Below, one piece after another: positions 16,573 to 25,266 of a stretch of 64,000 bases of DNA. Numbering within the stretch: position 1 is the first letter of the stretch; the number at the start of each line of letters is the position of its first letter. Where the stretch lies: assembly GCA_020638495.1 (NCBI GenBank), contig JACKIN010000010.1:1-64000 (forward strand), given 5' to 3'. The notes beneath the pieces were generated by a model. The model ran no database searches. It worked only from the letters and a program-made list of their open reading frames with translations, and was not told the DNA's origin. The position numbers and the translations under genes are program-made. The DNA comes from Geminicoccaceae bacterium. GTDB taxonomy: Bacteria > Pseudomonadota > Alphaproteobacteria > Geminicoccales > Geminicoccaceae.

Positions 16573-17525
16573 CGGCTGCGCGGGCGGATGCGGGGGGTCG
16601 GCAGGATCGGCTCGCCCAATGCGTGGAGGGCCACGGTGATCTCGGCGGCGAGGCGCACGTTGCTCAGGGCGAGGGCCACGTTGGCCTCGACGCTCTGGCC
16701 GCCGGTGAGCTCGACGATCCGGGCGAGGAGGAAGGGCGTGATCTGCTTGCCGCCGATGCCGGCGGCGGTGGCGACGGCCAAGGCCTCGGCGATGGCCCCC
16801 TCGACCAGCTCCTCGGGCAGGGCGGCGGCCTTCGGGATCGGGTTGACGACGAGCACGCCGCTGGTCAGGCCGAGCCGCCGCTGCACGTCCAGGAGGTTGG
16901 CGATCTCGGCGACCGAATCCAGGCGCAGGGGCACGGCGAGGCCGCTGGCCCGGCAGAAGAAGGCCGGGAACTCGTCGGTGCGGTAGCCGACCACGGCCAC
17001 ACCCTTGGTCTCCAGCACCTCCAGCGTCTTCGGCAGGTCGAGGATGGACTTCGCCCCGGCGCAGACCACGGCGACCGGGGTGCGGGCCAGCTCCTCGAGG
17101 TCGGCGGAGACGTCGAAGTCGCGCTCGGCACCGCGATGCACGCCGCCGATGCCGCCCGTGGCGAAGGCCCGGATCCCGGCGAGCTGGGCGGCGACCATGG
17201 TGGCGGCGACGGTGGTGGCCCCGGTGCGGCCGGTGGCGATGCAGCCGGCGAGGTCCCGCCTCGAGACCTTGAGCACGCCGTCGGCAACGGCGAGCTCCTC
17301 GAGCTGGGCTGCGTCGAGGCCGATCCTGAGGCGCCCGTCGGCGACGGCGATGGTGGCGGGGACGGCACCCGCTTCGCGCACCTCGGCCTCGAGCAGGCGG
17401 GCGGTCTCGAGGTTGCGGGGCCGCGGCAGGCCGTGCGCGATGATCGTGCTCTCGAGGGCGACGATCGGCTGGCCGGCCTTGCGGGCGGCGGCGACCTCGG
17501 GGCTAAAGGCGAGCAAGCTGGACAT
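16554..17525 (-). CDS. psuG: Pseudouridine-5'-phosphate glycosidase PsuG
   Basis: Cleaves the C-C glycosidic bond of pseudouridine 5'-phosphate to uracil and ribose 5-phosphate. The 323-residue protein has the family signatures IVALESTIIAHGLPRPRN near residue 21, ATGRTGATTVAATM, FATGGIGGVHRG near residue 118, CAGAKSILD and VVNPIPKAAALP. It overlaps the kinase gene psuK by 23 bp, forming a psuK-psuG operon that degrades pseudouridine from RNA turnover. No PsuT-type nucleoside transporter is adjacent, so an internal source is implied. Confidence 0.93.
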   Translation of the reverse strand: MSSLLAFSPEVAAARKAGQPIVALESTIIAHGLPRPRNLETARLLEAEVREAGAVPATIAVADGRLRIGLDAAQLEELAVADGVLKVSRRDLAGCIATGRTGATTVAATMVAAQLAGIRAFATGGIGGVHRGAERDFDVSADLEELARTPVAVVCAGAKSILDLPKTLEVLETKGVAVVGYRTDEFPAFFCRASGLAVPLRLDSVAEIANLLDVQRRLGLTSGVLVVNPIPKAAALPEELVEGAIAEALAVATAAGIGGKQITPFLLARIVELTGGQSVEANVALALSNVRLAAEITVALHALGEPILPTPRIRPRSRQMDAM

Positions 17526-18432
17526 GGGCCTCACTATCGAGCCGAAGGGCGAGGTCGCGCAAGGCCGGGATGCCGAAATCCTTCGGCACGGCCTCGTCGG
17601 AGGCAACCGCGAGGGCGCTGGCGAGGCGGCCGATGCGGCCGGCGGCGGCGAGGTCGAGCCCGGCGAGGCGGGCGGCGAGCACGGCCGCGGCCAAAGCGTC
17701 GCCGGCCCCGGTGACATCGACGACGGGCACGGTGTGGGCATCGAGCGCGTGGACGCCGTTGTGGTCGGCGAGGGCGAGGCCGGCGGCCCCCTGCCCCAGG
17801 ACGACCGCGCCCACGCCTTTCGCCACGAGGCGCCGGGCCAGCTCCGCCGGCGCCCCGGGGCCGACGAGGGCGGCCGCCTCGGCGGCATTGGTGAAGAGCA
17901 GGTCGAGCCGGGCCAGATGATCGGCGAGCCGCATTGCCTTGGCGGCGGAGACGGTATCGGCGGCGACGAGGGCCGGCCGTGCCGGATGGTCGAGGAGCAA
18001 AGCGAGCGTTGTGGCCGGCAGGTTGCAGTCGAGGAACCAGGCGTCCGCGCGCCGGGCCGCCACCGGCGCCACTTCCGCCGGGCCGTGCTCCTCGAGGACG
18101 GCCATGTCGGCGAGGCCGATCACCAGCTCGCCCGAGGGCTCGAGCACCGCCCAGTAGCGGGCGGTGGACTGGGTGGCGGAGCGGCCGATGCCGTCGGTGT
18201 CGACCCCGGCGGCCCGCAGACCTTCCAACAGCGCGCGGCCTTCCGCATCCTCGCCGACGCAGCTCGAGAGCCGGACCGGCAGGCCGAGCCGGGCCAGGGC
18301 GGTCGCGACATTGCGGGCGACGCCGCCGGCGGCAGCGCGGCTGGTGGCGGGGTTGGAGGTGTGGAGCCGGGCCGGTGCCTCGGTCACGAGCCGCGTGTCG
18401 GCGACCACCGAGCCGAAGACCGCCACACTCAT
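17503..18432 (-). CDS. psuK: PfkB-family pseudouridine kinase PsuK
   Basis: A 309-residue ribokinase-like enzyme from MSVAVFGSVVADTRLV. It has the PfkB first signature AAGGVARNVATALARLG near residue 35 and the second signature DVTGAGDALAAAVLAARLAG near residue 240 with the catalytic Asp of GAGD. Neighbouring psuG identifies it as the kinase that makes pseudouridine 5'-phosphate. A start at 18447 (MGRPGMSV) is possible; neither has a strong ribosome site. The PfkB fold is certain; the pseudouridine specificity is from context. Confidence 0.88.
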   Translation of the reverse strand: MSVAVFGSVVADTRLVTEAPARLHTSNPATSRAAAGGVARNVATALARLGLPVRLSSCVGEDAEGRALLEGLRAAGVDTDGIGRSATQSTARYWAVLEPSGELVIGLADMAVLEEHGPAEVAPVAARRADAWFLDCNLPATTLALLLDHPARPALVAADTVSAAKAMRLADHLARLDLLFTNAAEAAALVGPGAPAELARRLVAKGVGAVVLGQGAAGLALADHNGVHALDAHTVPVVDVTGAGDALAAAVLAARLAGLDLAAAGRIGRLASALAVASDEAVPKDFGIPALRDLALRLDSEAHVQLARL

Positions 18433-18475
18433 GCCTGGCCTGCCCATGCGCCCGCTGCCGATCGGGCCCGGCCGG

Positions 18476-19351
18476 TCAGACCCGGTCGATGCTGAAGGTG
18501 TCGCAGGACTCCAGCGAGCCCTGCTCGAAGCCCTGGTAGAACCAGGCCTGACGCTGCTCGGAGGTGCCGTGGGTGAAGCTGTCGGGGACGACGCGGCCCT
18601 GGCTCTGGCGCTGCAGCGTGTCGTCGCCGATGCGGGCCGCGGCATCGAGCGCCTCGTCGATGTCGCCGCGCTCGAGCGTGCCGAACATCTCGTCGGCGCC
18701 CCTCGCCCACATGCCGGCGAGGCAGTCCGCCTGCAGCTCGACCCTGACCGAGAGGGCATTCGCCTCGACCTCGGAGACGCTCCGGCGCGCCTCGTTGACC
18801 TGGTCCATGACACCGATCAGGTTCTGCACGTGGTGGCCGACCTCGTGCGCGATGACATAGGCGCGGGCGAAGTCGCCCCTGGCGCCGAGCTGGCTCTCGA
18901 GCGTCTGGAAGAAGGCCGTGTCCAGATAGACCCGGTGGTCGCCCGGGCAGTAGAACGGGCCGACGGCGGAGCTTGCCGTGCCGCAGGCCGAGTCGACGGC
19001 GCCGGTGAAGAGGACGAGCTCCGGCACCTCGTAGCGGGCACCGCGCGCCTCGAACTCCCGCGACCAGACCTCCTCGGTGTCGGCGAGCACCACCGAGACG
19101 AACTCCTCGGCCTCGTCGTCGATCCGGTTGGGCCCGGCCTGCTGGACCGGCGGGGCCGACTGCATGCCGCCGCCCGAGCCGAGGCCGAGGAGCGGCGTCA
19201 GGTCGACGCCGAGGAAGAGGCCGATGAGGACGATGGCGACGGCACCGATGCCGCCGAAGCCGCCGATCCGGCCCATCGAGCGACCGCCGCCGCGGCCACG
19301 CCCGCGCACGTCGATGACGTTCTTGCTGCCACGCCGGCCACGCCACTCCAT
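18476..19351 (-). CDS. Neutral zinc metallopeptidase (YpfJ family)
   Basis: A 291-residue membrane-anchored protein. The basic Gly-rich N-terminus MEWRGRRGSKNVIDVRGRG is typical of YpfJ. A single transmembrane helix follows (AVAIVLIGLFLGVDLTPLLGL), then an exported domain with GPFYCPGDHRVYLDTAFF, the zinc motif VIAHEVGHHVQNL near residue 178, and VELQADCLAGMWA supplying the third ligand. The terminal part holds FTHGTSEQRQAWFYQGF. The family is widespread and its substrates are unknown. The start at 19351 matches the family N-terminus. It lies 43 bp upstream of psuK on the same strand. Confidence 0.9.
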   Translation of the reverse strand: MEWRGRRGSKNVIDVRGRGRGGGRSMGRIGGFGGIGAVAIVLIGLFLGVDLTPLLGLGSGGGMQSAPPVQQAGPNRIDDEAEEFVSVVLADTEEVWSREFEARGARYEVPELVLFTGAVDSACGTASSAVGPFYCPGDHRVYLDTAFFQTLESQLGARGDFARAYVIAHEVGHHVQNLIGVMDQVNEARRSVSEVEANALSVRVELQADCLAGMWARGADEMFGTLERGDIDEALDAAARIGDDTLQRQSQGRVVPDSFTHGTSEQRQAWFYQGFEQGSLESCDTFSIDRV

Positions 19352-19436
19352 CTTCCGTTCCCCTGCCCGATCCTGGCGCCTCGGGCGGAGCGTGCGGGAT
19401 GCGCCCCGCCCGGTCAACGGCGAAGATTCGCCCGAT

Positions 19437-20132
19437 CTACAGGGTCATGCCGTAGAGCCCGGCGATGAGCAGGATGCCGAGCGCCACCCGCCGGTAGGTG
19501 AGATCGGACGAGCGCTGGAAGAGCCGGCTGCCGAGCCAGGTGGCGACGAGGTAGCCGGGCAGGAGCACGAGGGCCAGCGCCACGACGAAGCGCGGGACGA
19601 GCCCGCCGATCAGCATCATGATGGTGAGCGCCATGAGCGTCAGCGCGAAGTAGCCCGTGAAGTTGGCGCGGTTGGTCGCCGCCGTGTCGCCGCCGGAGAG
19701 GAGGTAGAGCATGACCGGCGGGTTGCCGACGCTGGAGACCGCCATCAGCACGCCGGAGAGCATGCCGACGCCGGCGGTCGCCACGGCGGGCCTGGGCCCC
19801 ATGTAGCGCCAGCCGCTGAGCAGCAGCAGGGCCGAGATGGTGACCAGGACGGAGATGCCGAACTGCAGGCTCGCGGGGTCCAGCGTGACCAAGAGCCAGC
19901 TGCCGAGCGGCATGGCGAAGGCGGCGGCGAGGCCCATGGGCACGATTGTCCGCCAGGCGATCTGCCGGTGCAGGGATGGCAGGAGCTGGACGGTGGCGAC
20001 GCCTTCCATCAGCGTGATGACTCCGACCGTCGCCAGCGGGCCGAAGAGATGGACGAAGAAAGGCGCCATCAGCATGCCCGAGCCGACCCCGGCAAAGCCG
20101 CGCATCAGCCCGGCCGCCGCCGCGATGGCCAT
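19437..20132 (-). CDS. TSUP family permease (TauE/SafE-like), start uncertain
   Basis: A membrane protein of at least 231 residues with about eight helices. The TSUP features are the N-terminal GLMRGFAGVGSGMLMAPFFVHLF and the central repeat GVGMLSGVLMAVSSVGNPPVMLYLL. TSUP proteins move sulfite, sulfonates or similar anions across the inner membrane. The ATG at 20132 cuts into the first helix. The frame continues upstream as ILPNFLASLTPDIAIG with no ATG, GTG or TTG, but with GGGGAG before an ATC-CTG pair near 20171, so a non-standard start is possible. It follows purS on the same strand. Confidence 0.82.
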   Translation of the reverse strand: MAIAAAAGLMRGFAGVGSGMLMAPFFVHLFGPLATVGVITLMEGVATVQLLPSLHRQIAWRTIVPMGLAAAFAMPLGSWLLVTLDPASLQFGISVLVTISALLLLSGWRYMGPRPAVATAGVGMLSGVLMAVSSVGNPPVMLYLLSGGDTAATNRANFTGYFALTLMALTIMMLIGGLVPRFVVALALVLLPGYLVATWLGSRLFQRSSDLTYRRVALGILLIAGLYGMTL

Positions 20133-20222
20133 GCCGATGGCGATGTCGGGGGTGAGGCTGGCGAGAAAGTTCGGCAGGATCGGATGGACTCCCCGGATGG
20201 CCCACGGCCCGGCCGAACGGGC

Positions 20223-20465
20223 TCAGCCCAAGAGGTCGATCTCGAAGGTCTCGATCACCGGGTTGGCGAGGAGCTTCTCGCACATCTGGCGCAGGCGGGC
20301 CTCGGCGGTGGGGCGGTCGGTTTCGGCGAGGGTGAGCTCGATGACCTTGACCTTGGCGACGGCCTCGACCTCGGCGAAGCCGAGGCCGTGCAGCGAGCGC
20401 TGGATGGCGGTGGCCTCGGGGTCGAGGACGCCCGGGCGGAAGCGTATGGCGATGCGGGCATGCAT
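20223..20465 (-). CDS. purS: Phosphoribosylformylglycinamidine synthase subunit PurS
   Basis: An 80-residue protein from MHARIAIRFRPGVLDPEA with the family segments IQRSLHGLGFAEVEAVAKVKVIEL and the terminal CEKLLANPVIETFEIDLL. PurS bridges PurQ and PurL in the FGAM synthase complex of purine synthesis. It starts 14 bp after purC, the usual alphaproteobacterial order purC-purS. The next expected gene, purQ, is missing; a TSUP permease follows instead, so PurQ and PurL must be encoded elsewhere. Confidence 0.93.
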   Translation of the reverse strand: MHARIAIRFRPGVLDPEATAIQRSLHGLGFAEVEAVAKVKVIELTLAETDRPTAEARLRQMCEKLLANPVIETFEIDLLG

Positions 20466-20479
20466 GGTCGAACGGTCGC

Positions 20480-21244
20480 CTACTGCATCGTCTCTGGCCC
20501 GCGCATGTCGCGCGGGCCGGCCTCGGGCAGGATGCCGAGGCGGCGGGCGATTTCCTGGTAGCCCTCCTCGACCTTGCCGAGGTCCTGGCGGAAGCGGTCC
20601 TTGTCGAGCCGCTCGTTGGTCTTGACGTCCCAGAGCCGGCAATTGTCGGGGCTGATCTCGTCGGCGAGCACGAGGCGCATGTCCTCGTCCTCCCACAGGC
20701 GGCCGAACTCGAGCTTGAAGTCGACGAGCTTGAGGCCGACGCCGAGAAAGAGGCCGGAGAGGAAATCATTGACCCTGAGCGACATGCTCATGATCTCGTC
20801 GATCTCCTGGTAGGAGGCCCAGCCGAAGGCGGTGATGTGCTCCTCGGAGACCATGGGATCGCCGAGCTCGTCCGACTTCAGGTAGTACTCGACGATGGAG
20901 CGCGGCAGCAGCGTGCCGTCCTCGATGCCGAGGCGCTTGCCGAGCGAGCCCGCGGCGATGTTGCGCACCACCACCTCGATCGGGATGATCTCGACCTCGC
21001 GGATCAACTGCTCGCGCATGTTGAGGCGGCGGACGAAGTGGGTCGGGATGCCGACGTCGTGCAGCTTCATCATCAGGTATTCGGAGATGCGGTTGTTCAG
21101 CACCCCCTTGCCGGTGATCACCGCGTGCTTCTTGTTGTTGAACGCGGTGGCGTCGTCCTTGAAGTACTGGATGAGCGTGCCGGATTCCGGGCCCTCGAAG
21201 AGAATCTTGGCCTTGCCCTCGTAGACCTGCTTGCGCCGGGCCAT
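20480..21244 (-). CDS. purC: Phosphoribosylaminoimidazole-succinocarboxamide synthase PurC
   Basis: SAICAR synthase condenses CAIR with aspartate using ATP, step eight of purine synthesis. The 254-residue protein shows KQVYEGKAKILFEG at the start, the ATP-site TAFNNKKHAVITGKG, IPIEVVVRNIAAGSL near residue 90, and the family signatures LKLVDFKLEFGRL and LADEISPDNCRLWD. The length is typical. It heads a purC-purS pair. Between its start and the divergent YbhN-like gene lie 285 bp without a gene; I see no clear operator there. Confidence 0.96.
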   Translation of the reverse strand: MARRKQVYEGKAKILFEGPESGTLIQYFKDDATAFNNKKHAVITGKGVLNNRISEYLMMKLHDVGIPTHFVRRLNMREQLIREVEIIPIEVVVRNIAAGSLGKRLGIEDGTLLPRSIVEYYLKSDELGDPMVSEEHITAFGWASYQEIDEIMSMSLRVNDFLSGLFLGVGLKLVDFKLEFGRLWEDEDMRLVLADEISPDNCRLWDVKTNERLDKDRFRQDLGKVEEGYQEIARRLGILPEAGPRDMRGPETMQ

Positions 21245-21529
21245 GCAATCATTGCCTTCTGTGCGACCAAAAACGGCGCCCGAATGCGAGCGCCGTCATC
21301 CCGGTCGATTCGGGTCCGTCTATAGAGCAGCCGGCCGCGTCCGACAACCGATCGGCCGCCCTGCAGCCGGCCGGGAGGGAACCCCGGGGCGGCGCCGGCG
21401 GTTTCGGCGCCCACCGCCAGTCCACGATCCAGTTCGAGAGGCAGCCTTGTCGGCAATTCCCGCATGGGGCCCCGGGTCCATCGAAACCGTCGGGCGAGCC
21501 ATTCGCCCGTCTCTGTGCGGCTGCTCGAC

Positions 21530-22480
21530 ATGAGCAAGCGAAAGATCGCCGGCCTGGTGCTCGCGGGCATCCTCCTGCCGCTCTTCGCCTGGTTCCTCTG
21601 GCGCCAGTGGCAGGAGATCGATGTTCGCGAGGTGGTCGCGTCGGCGCGCGACATCCCGCTCTTCAACCTCCTGGCCGCCGGGGCCTTTGCGGCGCTCAGC
21701 TATCTCTGCCTCACCGGCTTCGACTTCATGGCAGTCCGCTATGCCGGCAGGCCCCTGCCCTACCACAAGGTGGCGCCGGCCTCCTTCGTCAGCCTCTCCA
21801 TTGGCCACAATATCGGCATCGCCGCCTTGAGCAGCGGCGCGATCCGCTACCGGTTCTACTCGCGCCTCGGGTTGAGCGAGGGCGATGTCGGCCGGGTCAT
21901 CCTCTTCTGCGGCGTCACGGTCGGCGTCGGGCTCCTCACCCTCGCCGGGCTGGCGGCGGTGGTGAATCCCTCCCTCGCCGGCGAGATCCTGCGGCTCGAC
22001 AGCCCTGCGCTGGTGGTCGGCCTGGGTGTCCTCTGCCTCGTGCTGGTCGCGGGCTACGTCGCCATGGCGGCGTTCGTGCGCCGGGCCATTCACATCAAGC
22101 GCTGGCGCCTCCAGACGCCGCCCTTGCGCCTGGCGCTCGGGCAGGTCGTCATCGGGCCGCTCAACTTCGCCTGCGTTGCCGGCTGCCTCTACTGGTGCGT
22201 CGCGGCCCTCGGCGATGTCGGCTATCTCGGGGTCGCCACGGCCTATGTCATCGGCAATCTCGCCGCGCTGGTGAGCCACGTGCCGGGCGGGCTCGGTGTG
22301 CTGGAGGGGGTGGTGATGGTGCTGCTGCCCGGTGCCTCCGTCGTCGGCGGCCTCCTGGTTTTCCGCGCCGTCTATTTCTTCGTGCCGCTGGCGATCGGCG
22401 CACCGCTCTTCGGGCTCATCGAGCTCTGGGGGCTGCGCGGTCGTCGCGAGGAGGCGGAGGAGGCGGCGGCCCCCGCCTGA
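21530..22480 (+). CDS. YbhN/UPF0104 family membrane protein (LPG-synthase transmembrane-like)
   Basis: A 316-residue protein with about eight hydrophobic helices, starting MSKRKIAGLVLAGILLPLF. The family pattern of lysylphosphatidylglycerol synthase transmembrane domains is seen in SLSIGHNIGIAALSSGAIRYRFYSRLGLSEGDV near residue 90 and in NLAALVSHVPGGLGVLEGVVMVLLPG near residue 245. The soluble aminoacyltransferase half of MprF is absent, so it is the stand-alone membrane type, whose role is undefined (lipid flipping is suspected). Its stop abuts the nadE stop tail to tail. The upstream start at 21464 was rejected as it adds a non-homologous Arg-rich leader. Confidence 0.85.
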   Translation: MSKRKIAGLVLAGILLPLFAWFLWRQWQEIDVREVVASARDIPLFNLLAAGAFAALSYLCLTGFDFMAVRYAGRPLPYHKVAPASFVSLSIGHNIGIAALSSGAIRYRFYSRLGLSEGDVGRVILFCGVTVGVGLLTLAGLAAVVNPSLAGEILRLDSPALVVGLGVLCLVLVAGYVAMAAFVRRAIHIKRWRLQTPPLRLALGQVVIGPLNFACVAGCLYWCVAALGDVGYLGVATAYVIGNLAALVSHVPGGLGVLEGVVMVLLPGASVVGGLLVFRAVYFFVPLAIGAPLFGLIELWGLRGRREEAEEAAAPA

Positions 22481-24175
22481 CTAGCCCTTCTCGAGGCCCA
22501 GCCGGCGGAAATGGTTGGTGATCGGGTAGCGGCGGTCGCGGCCGAAGGCCTTGGTGGTGATCTTGACGCCGGGCGGCGCCTGGCGGCGCTTGTACTCGGC
22601 GATATCGAGGAGGTTGGAGACTCGCTGGACAACGTCGACCGGCTGGCCCGCGGCGACGAGGTCTGCCGCCGCCCGGTCGTCCTCGACCAGGGCCTGGAGC
22701 ACGGCGTCGAGCACGGGATAGGGGGGGAGCGAATCCTCGTCCTTCTGGTCGGCGCGCAGCTCGGCCGAGGGCGGCTTCGAGATGGTGCGCTCGGGGATCA
22801 CGATGCCAGTGGGTCCGAGGCAGCCTTTCGGCCGCTCGGCGTTGCGGTAGTGGCACAGCTCGAAGACCATGGTCTTGTAGACATCCTTGAGCACCGAGTA
22901 GCCGCCGCACATGTCGCCGTAGAGCGTGGCGTAGCCGACCGACATCTCGGACTTGTTGCCGGTGGTGAGCACCATGGGCCCGAGCTTGTTGGAGACGGCC
23001 ATCAGGAGCACGCCGCGGATGCGTGACTGCAGGTTCTCCTCGGTGATGTCGGGCTTCTTGCCCTCGAAGAGCGGGCCGAGCATGGTGCCGAAGGCCTCGA
23101 CCGCGGGCTCGATGGCGATGCTGTCGAGGCGGATGCCGAGCGCATGCGCCGAGGCTCTCGCGTCCTCGAGGCTGTCGGTCGAGGTGTAGCGCGACGGCAT
23201 CATCAGCGCGTGGACGCGCTCGGGTCCCAGCGCATCCACGGCGACGGCGGCCGAGAGGGCGGAATCGACGCCGCCCGAGAGGCCGAGCACGACGCCCGGG
23301 AAGCCGTTTTTGGCGACATAGTCGGAAAGGCCCAGGACCATTGCCCGGTAGACCGATTCGAGGTCGCCGGGGGGTGCCACGAGCTGGCGCTCGCCGGTCG
23401 ATCGCCAGCCGTCATCGGCCTGCTCCCAGCTCGTGACCAGGAGGCTTTCCTCGAACCAAGGCGCCTGGGCCACGAGGTTGCGGTCCCGGTCGAGGGCGAA
23501 GGAGGCGCCGTCGAAGACCAGCTCGTCCTGGCCACCCCAGGTGTTGACGTAGAGCAGCGGCAGCCCGGTCTCGGTCACCCGCGTGACGGCGAGCTGGATG
23601 CGCCGCTCCTGCTTGCCGACCTCGAAGGGCGAGCCGTTGATGACGACGAGGATCTGCGCTCCGGTCTCCTCCAGGCCCTCGGCGACGTCCTCGATCCACA
23701 TGTCCTCGCAGACCATGACGCCAAGCCTGACCGTGCCGCCCCGGGGCAAGTCGAGCCGCATCGGCCCCGGCACCGGCCCCGCCTCGAAGACGCGCTTCTC
23801 GTCGAAGACGCCGTAGTTCGGCAAAGCGTGCTTCGCCCGCTGGGCCGCGACCTGGCCGCCGGCGAGGAGGAAGGCGCCGTTGAACGGTCGCCCGCCGCGC
23901 CCGGCCCAGGGCGCGCCGAGGACGATGGCCGGGCGGCCGCCGGCGGTGTCCTGCGCCAGCTTCTCGAGCAGGGCGGCGGTGCGGTCGAGCAGCGCCTGCT
24001 TGAGCACGAGGTCCTCGAGCGGGTAGCCGGTCAGCACCATCTCCGGGAAGATCACGAGATCGGCCCCGGCCTGCTCCGCCGCCCGGTGCAGCCGGCGGAC
24101 GAGCGCCAGGTTGCCGTCGAGGTCGCCGACGATCGGGTTGCACTGGGCGAGGGCTGTGGTGAGCTGGTTCGGCAC
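22481..24175 (-). CDS. nadE: Glutamine-dependent NAD+ synthase NadE
   Basis: Makes NAD+ from nicotinic acid adenine dinucleotide, ATP and glutamine. The 564-residue two-domain enzyme has an N-terminal nitrilase-type glutaminase (Glu in FPEMVLTGYPLEDL near 44, Lys in AKHALPNYGVFDEKRVF, catalytic Cys in GVMVCEDMWIED) and a C-terminal synthetase with the P-loop VVLGLSGGVDSALSAAVAVD near 295, TTGNKSEMSVGYATLYGD and TKAFGRDRRYPI. The length is usual for the bacterial eukaryote-like type. It is monocistronic here, divergent from a LysR gene across 167 bp. Confidence 0.96.
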   Translation of the reverse strand: MPNQLTTALAQCNPIVGDLDGNLALVRRLHRAAEQAGADLVIFPEMVLTGYPLEDLVLKQALLDRTAALLEKLAQDTAGGRPAIVLGAPWAGRGGRPFNGAFLLAGGQVAAQRAKHALPNYGVFDEKRVFEAGPVPGPMRLDLPRGGTVRLGVMVCEDMWIEDVAEGLEETGAQILVVINGSPFEVGKQERRIQLAVTRVTETGLPLLYVNTWGGQDELVFDGASFALDRDRNLVAQAPWFEESLLVTSWEQADDGWRSTGERQLVAPPGDLESVYRAMVLGLSDYVAKNGFPGVVLGLSGGVDSALSAAVAVDALGPERVHALMMPSRYTSTDSLEDARASAHALGIRLDSIAIEPAVEAFGTMLGPLFEGKKPDITEENLQSRIRGVLLMAVSNKLGPMVLTTGNKSEMSVGYATLYGDMCGGYSVLKDVYKTMVFELCHYRNAERPKGCLGPTGIVIPERTISKPPSAELRADQKDEDSLPPYPVLDAVLQALVEDDRAAADLVAAGQPVDVVQRVSNLLDIAEYKRRQAPPGVKITTKAFGRDRRYPITNHFRRLGLEKG

Positions 24176-24342
24176 GGCTGGCGGTCCTCGATAGCGGATG
24201 GGTCGGCTGATGGGTCGGTCGAGACACTTGACCGGCAGCGCTGTCGTCGACCTAACTCTAGCCGCAGGATGGCCGGCGGGCCACTGCCAGCCTGGCGCGG
24301 GCAGGCTGCAGAAAAAGCGATGCGCCGACGAAAGGGCCGGAC

Positions 24343-25266
24343 GTGGACCACATCCAGGGCATGCAGGTCTTCCTCAAGGTGGCGCAGGCGGGCAGCCTGT
24401 CGGCCGCGGCGGCCCAGCTCGACCTGTCGAAATCCAGCGTCAGCAAGCATGTCAGCGCGCTCGAGCGGCGGCTCGGCGTGCTGCTGTTGAACCGCAGCAC
24501 GCGGCGGCTGTCCCTGACCGAGCTCGGCATGGCCTACCGCGACCATTGCGCCCGCATCCTCGCCGACATCGAGGAGACCGAGCAGGCGATCCAGGCGCAC
24601 ACCACGAGGGCCAAAGGCCGGCTCAAGGTCAATGCGCCGATGAGCTTCGGCATCCTGCACCTCGCCCCGCTCCTGCCCGGCTTCATGGCGGCCAATCCCG
24701 AGGTCGAGATCGACCTCGTGCTCAATGACCGCAGGGTGGACCTGATCGACGAGGGCTTCGACCTCGCGATCCGCATCGGCCGGCTCGACGACAGCAACCT
24801 GATCGCGAGGAAGCTCGCCGCCGTGGGCTTCGTCTGCGCCGCCAGCGACGCCTATCTCGCCCGCCATCGGCCGCCCGAGGTCCCCGAGGATCTCACCCGG
24901 CACAACTGCCTGCGCTACACCTACAACCGGCTGCCGGGTGAATGGCGGTTCAGCCGCGACGGCGAGGTGCTGAACGTGAGAATTAGCGGCAACTTCCAGG
25001 CGAACAACGGCGAGGCGCTGCGGGAGGCGGCGCTCGCCGGCCTCGGCATCATCTACCAGCCGGTCTTCATCGTCGCGGGCGAGCTGCGCGCCGGACGCCT
25101 CAGGCCCCTGCTCGAGGCCTGGTCGACGCCGACGATCGACATTCACGCGGTGTTTCCCGAGCAGCGCCAGATGCAGCCGAAGCTGCGCCATTTCGTCGAC
25201 CATCTGGCAGAGGCGCTGCGCCGGCCCGAGCTCTGGCCGGACCTCCACTGCCCGGTGGCGGCATGA
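24343..25266 (+). CDS. LysR family transcriptional regulator
   Basis: A 307-residue regulator. The N-terminal winged helix (residues 1-60: MQVFLKVAQAGSLSAAAAQLDLSKSSVSKHVSALERRLGV in outline) is followed by a periplasmic-binding-protein-like effector domain from about residue 90 (RLKVNAPMSFGILHLAPLL). The start codon is GTG at 24343, spaced from AAAGGG. Its end overlaps the oxidoreductase start by ATGA, so it is co-transcribed with its probable targets instead of being divergent as most LysR genes are. The inducer is likely the substrate of the downstream enzyme. Confidence 0.9.
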   Translation: MDHIQGMQVFLKVAQAGSLSAAAAQLDLSKSSVSKHVSALERRLGVLLLNRSTRRLSLTELGMAYRDHCARILADIEETEQAIQAHTTRAKGRLKVNAPMSFGILHLAPLLPGFMAANPEVEIDLVLNDRRVDLIDEGFDLAIRIGRLDDSNLIARKLAAVGFVCAASDAYLARHRPPEVPEDLTRHNCLRYTYNRLPGEWRFSRDGEVLNVRISGNFQANNGEALREAALAGLGIIYQPVFIVAGELRAGRLRPLLEAWSTPTIDIHAVFPEQRQMQPKLRHFVDHLAEALRRPELWPDLHCPVAA

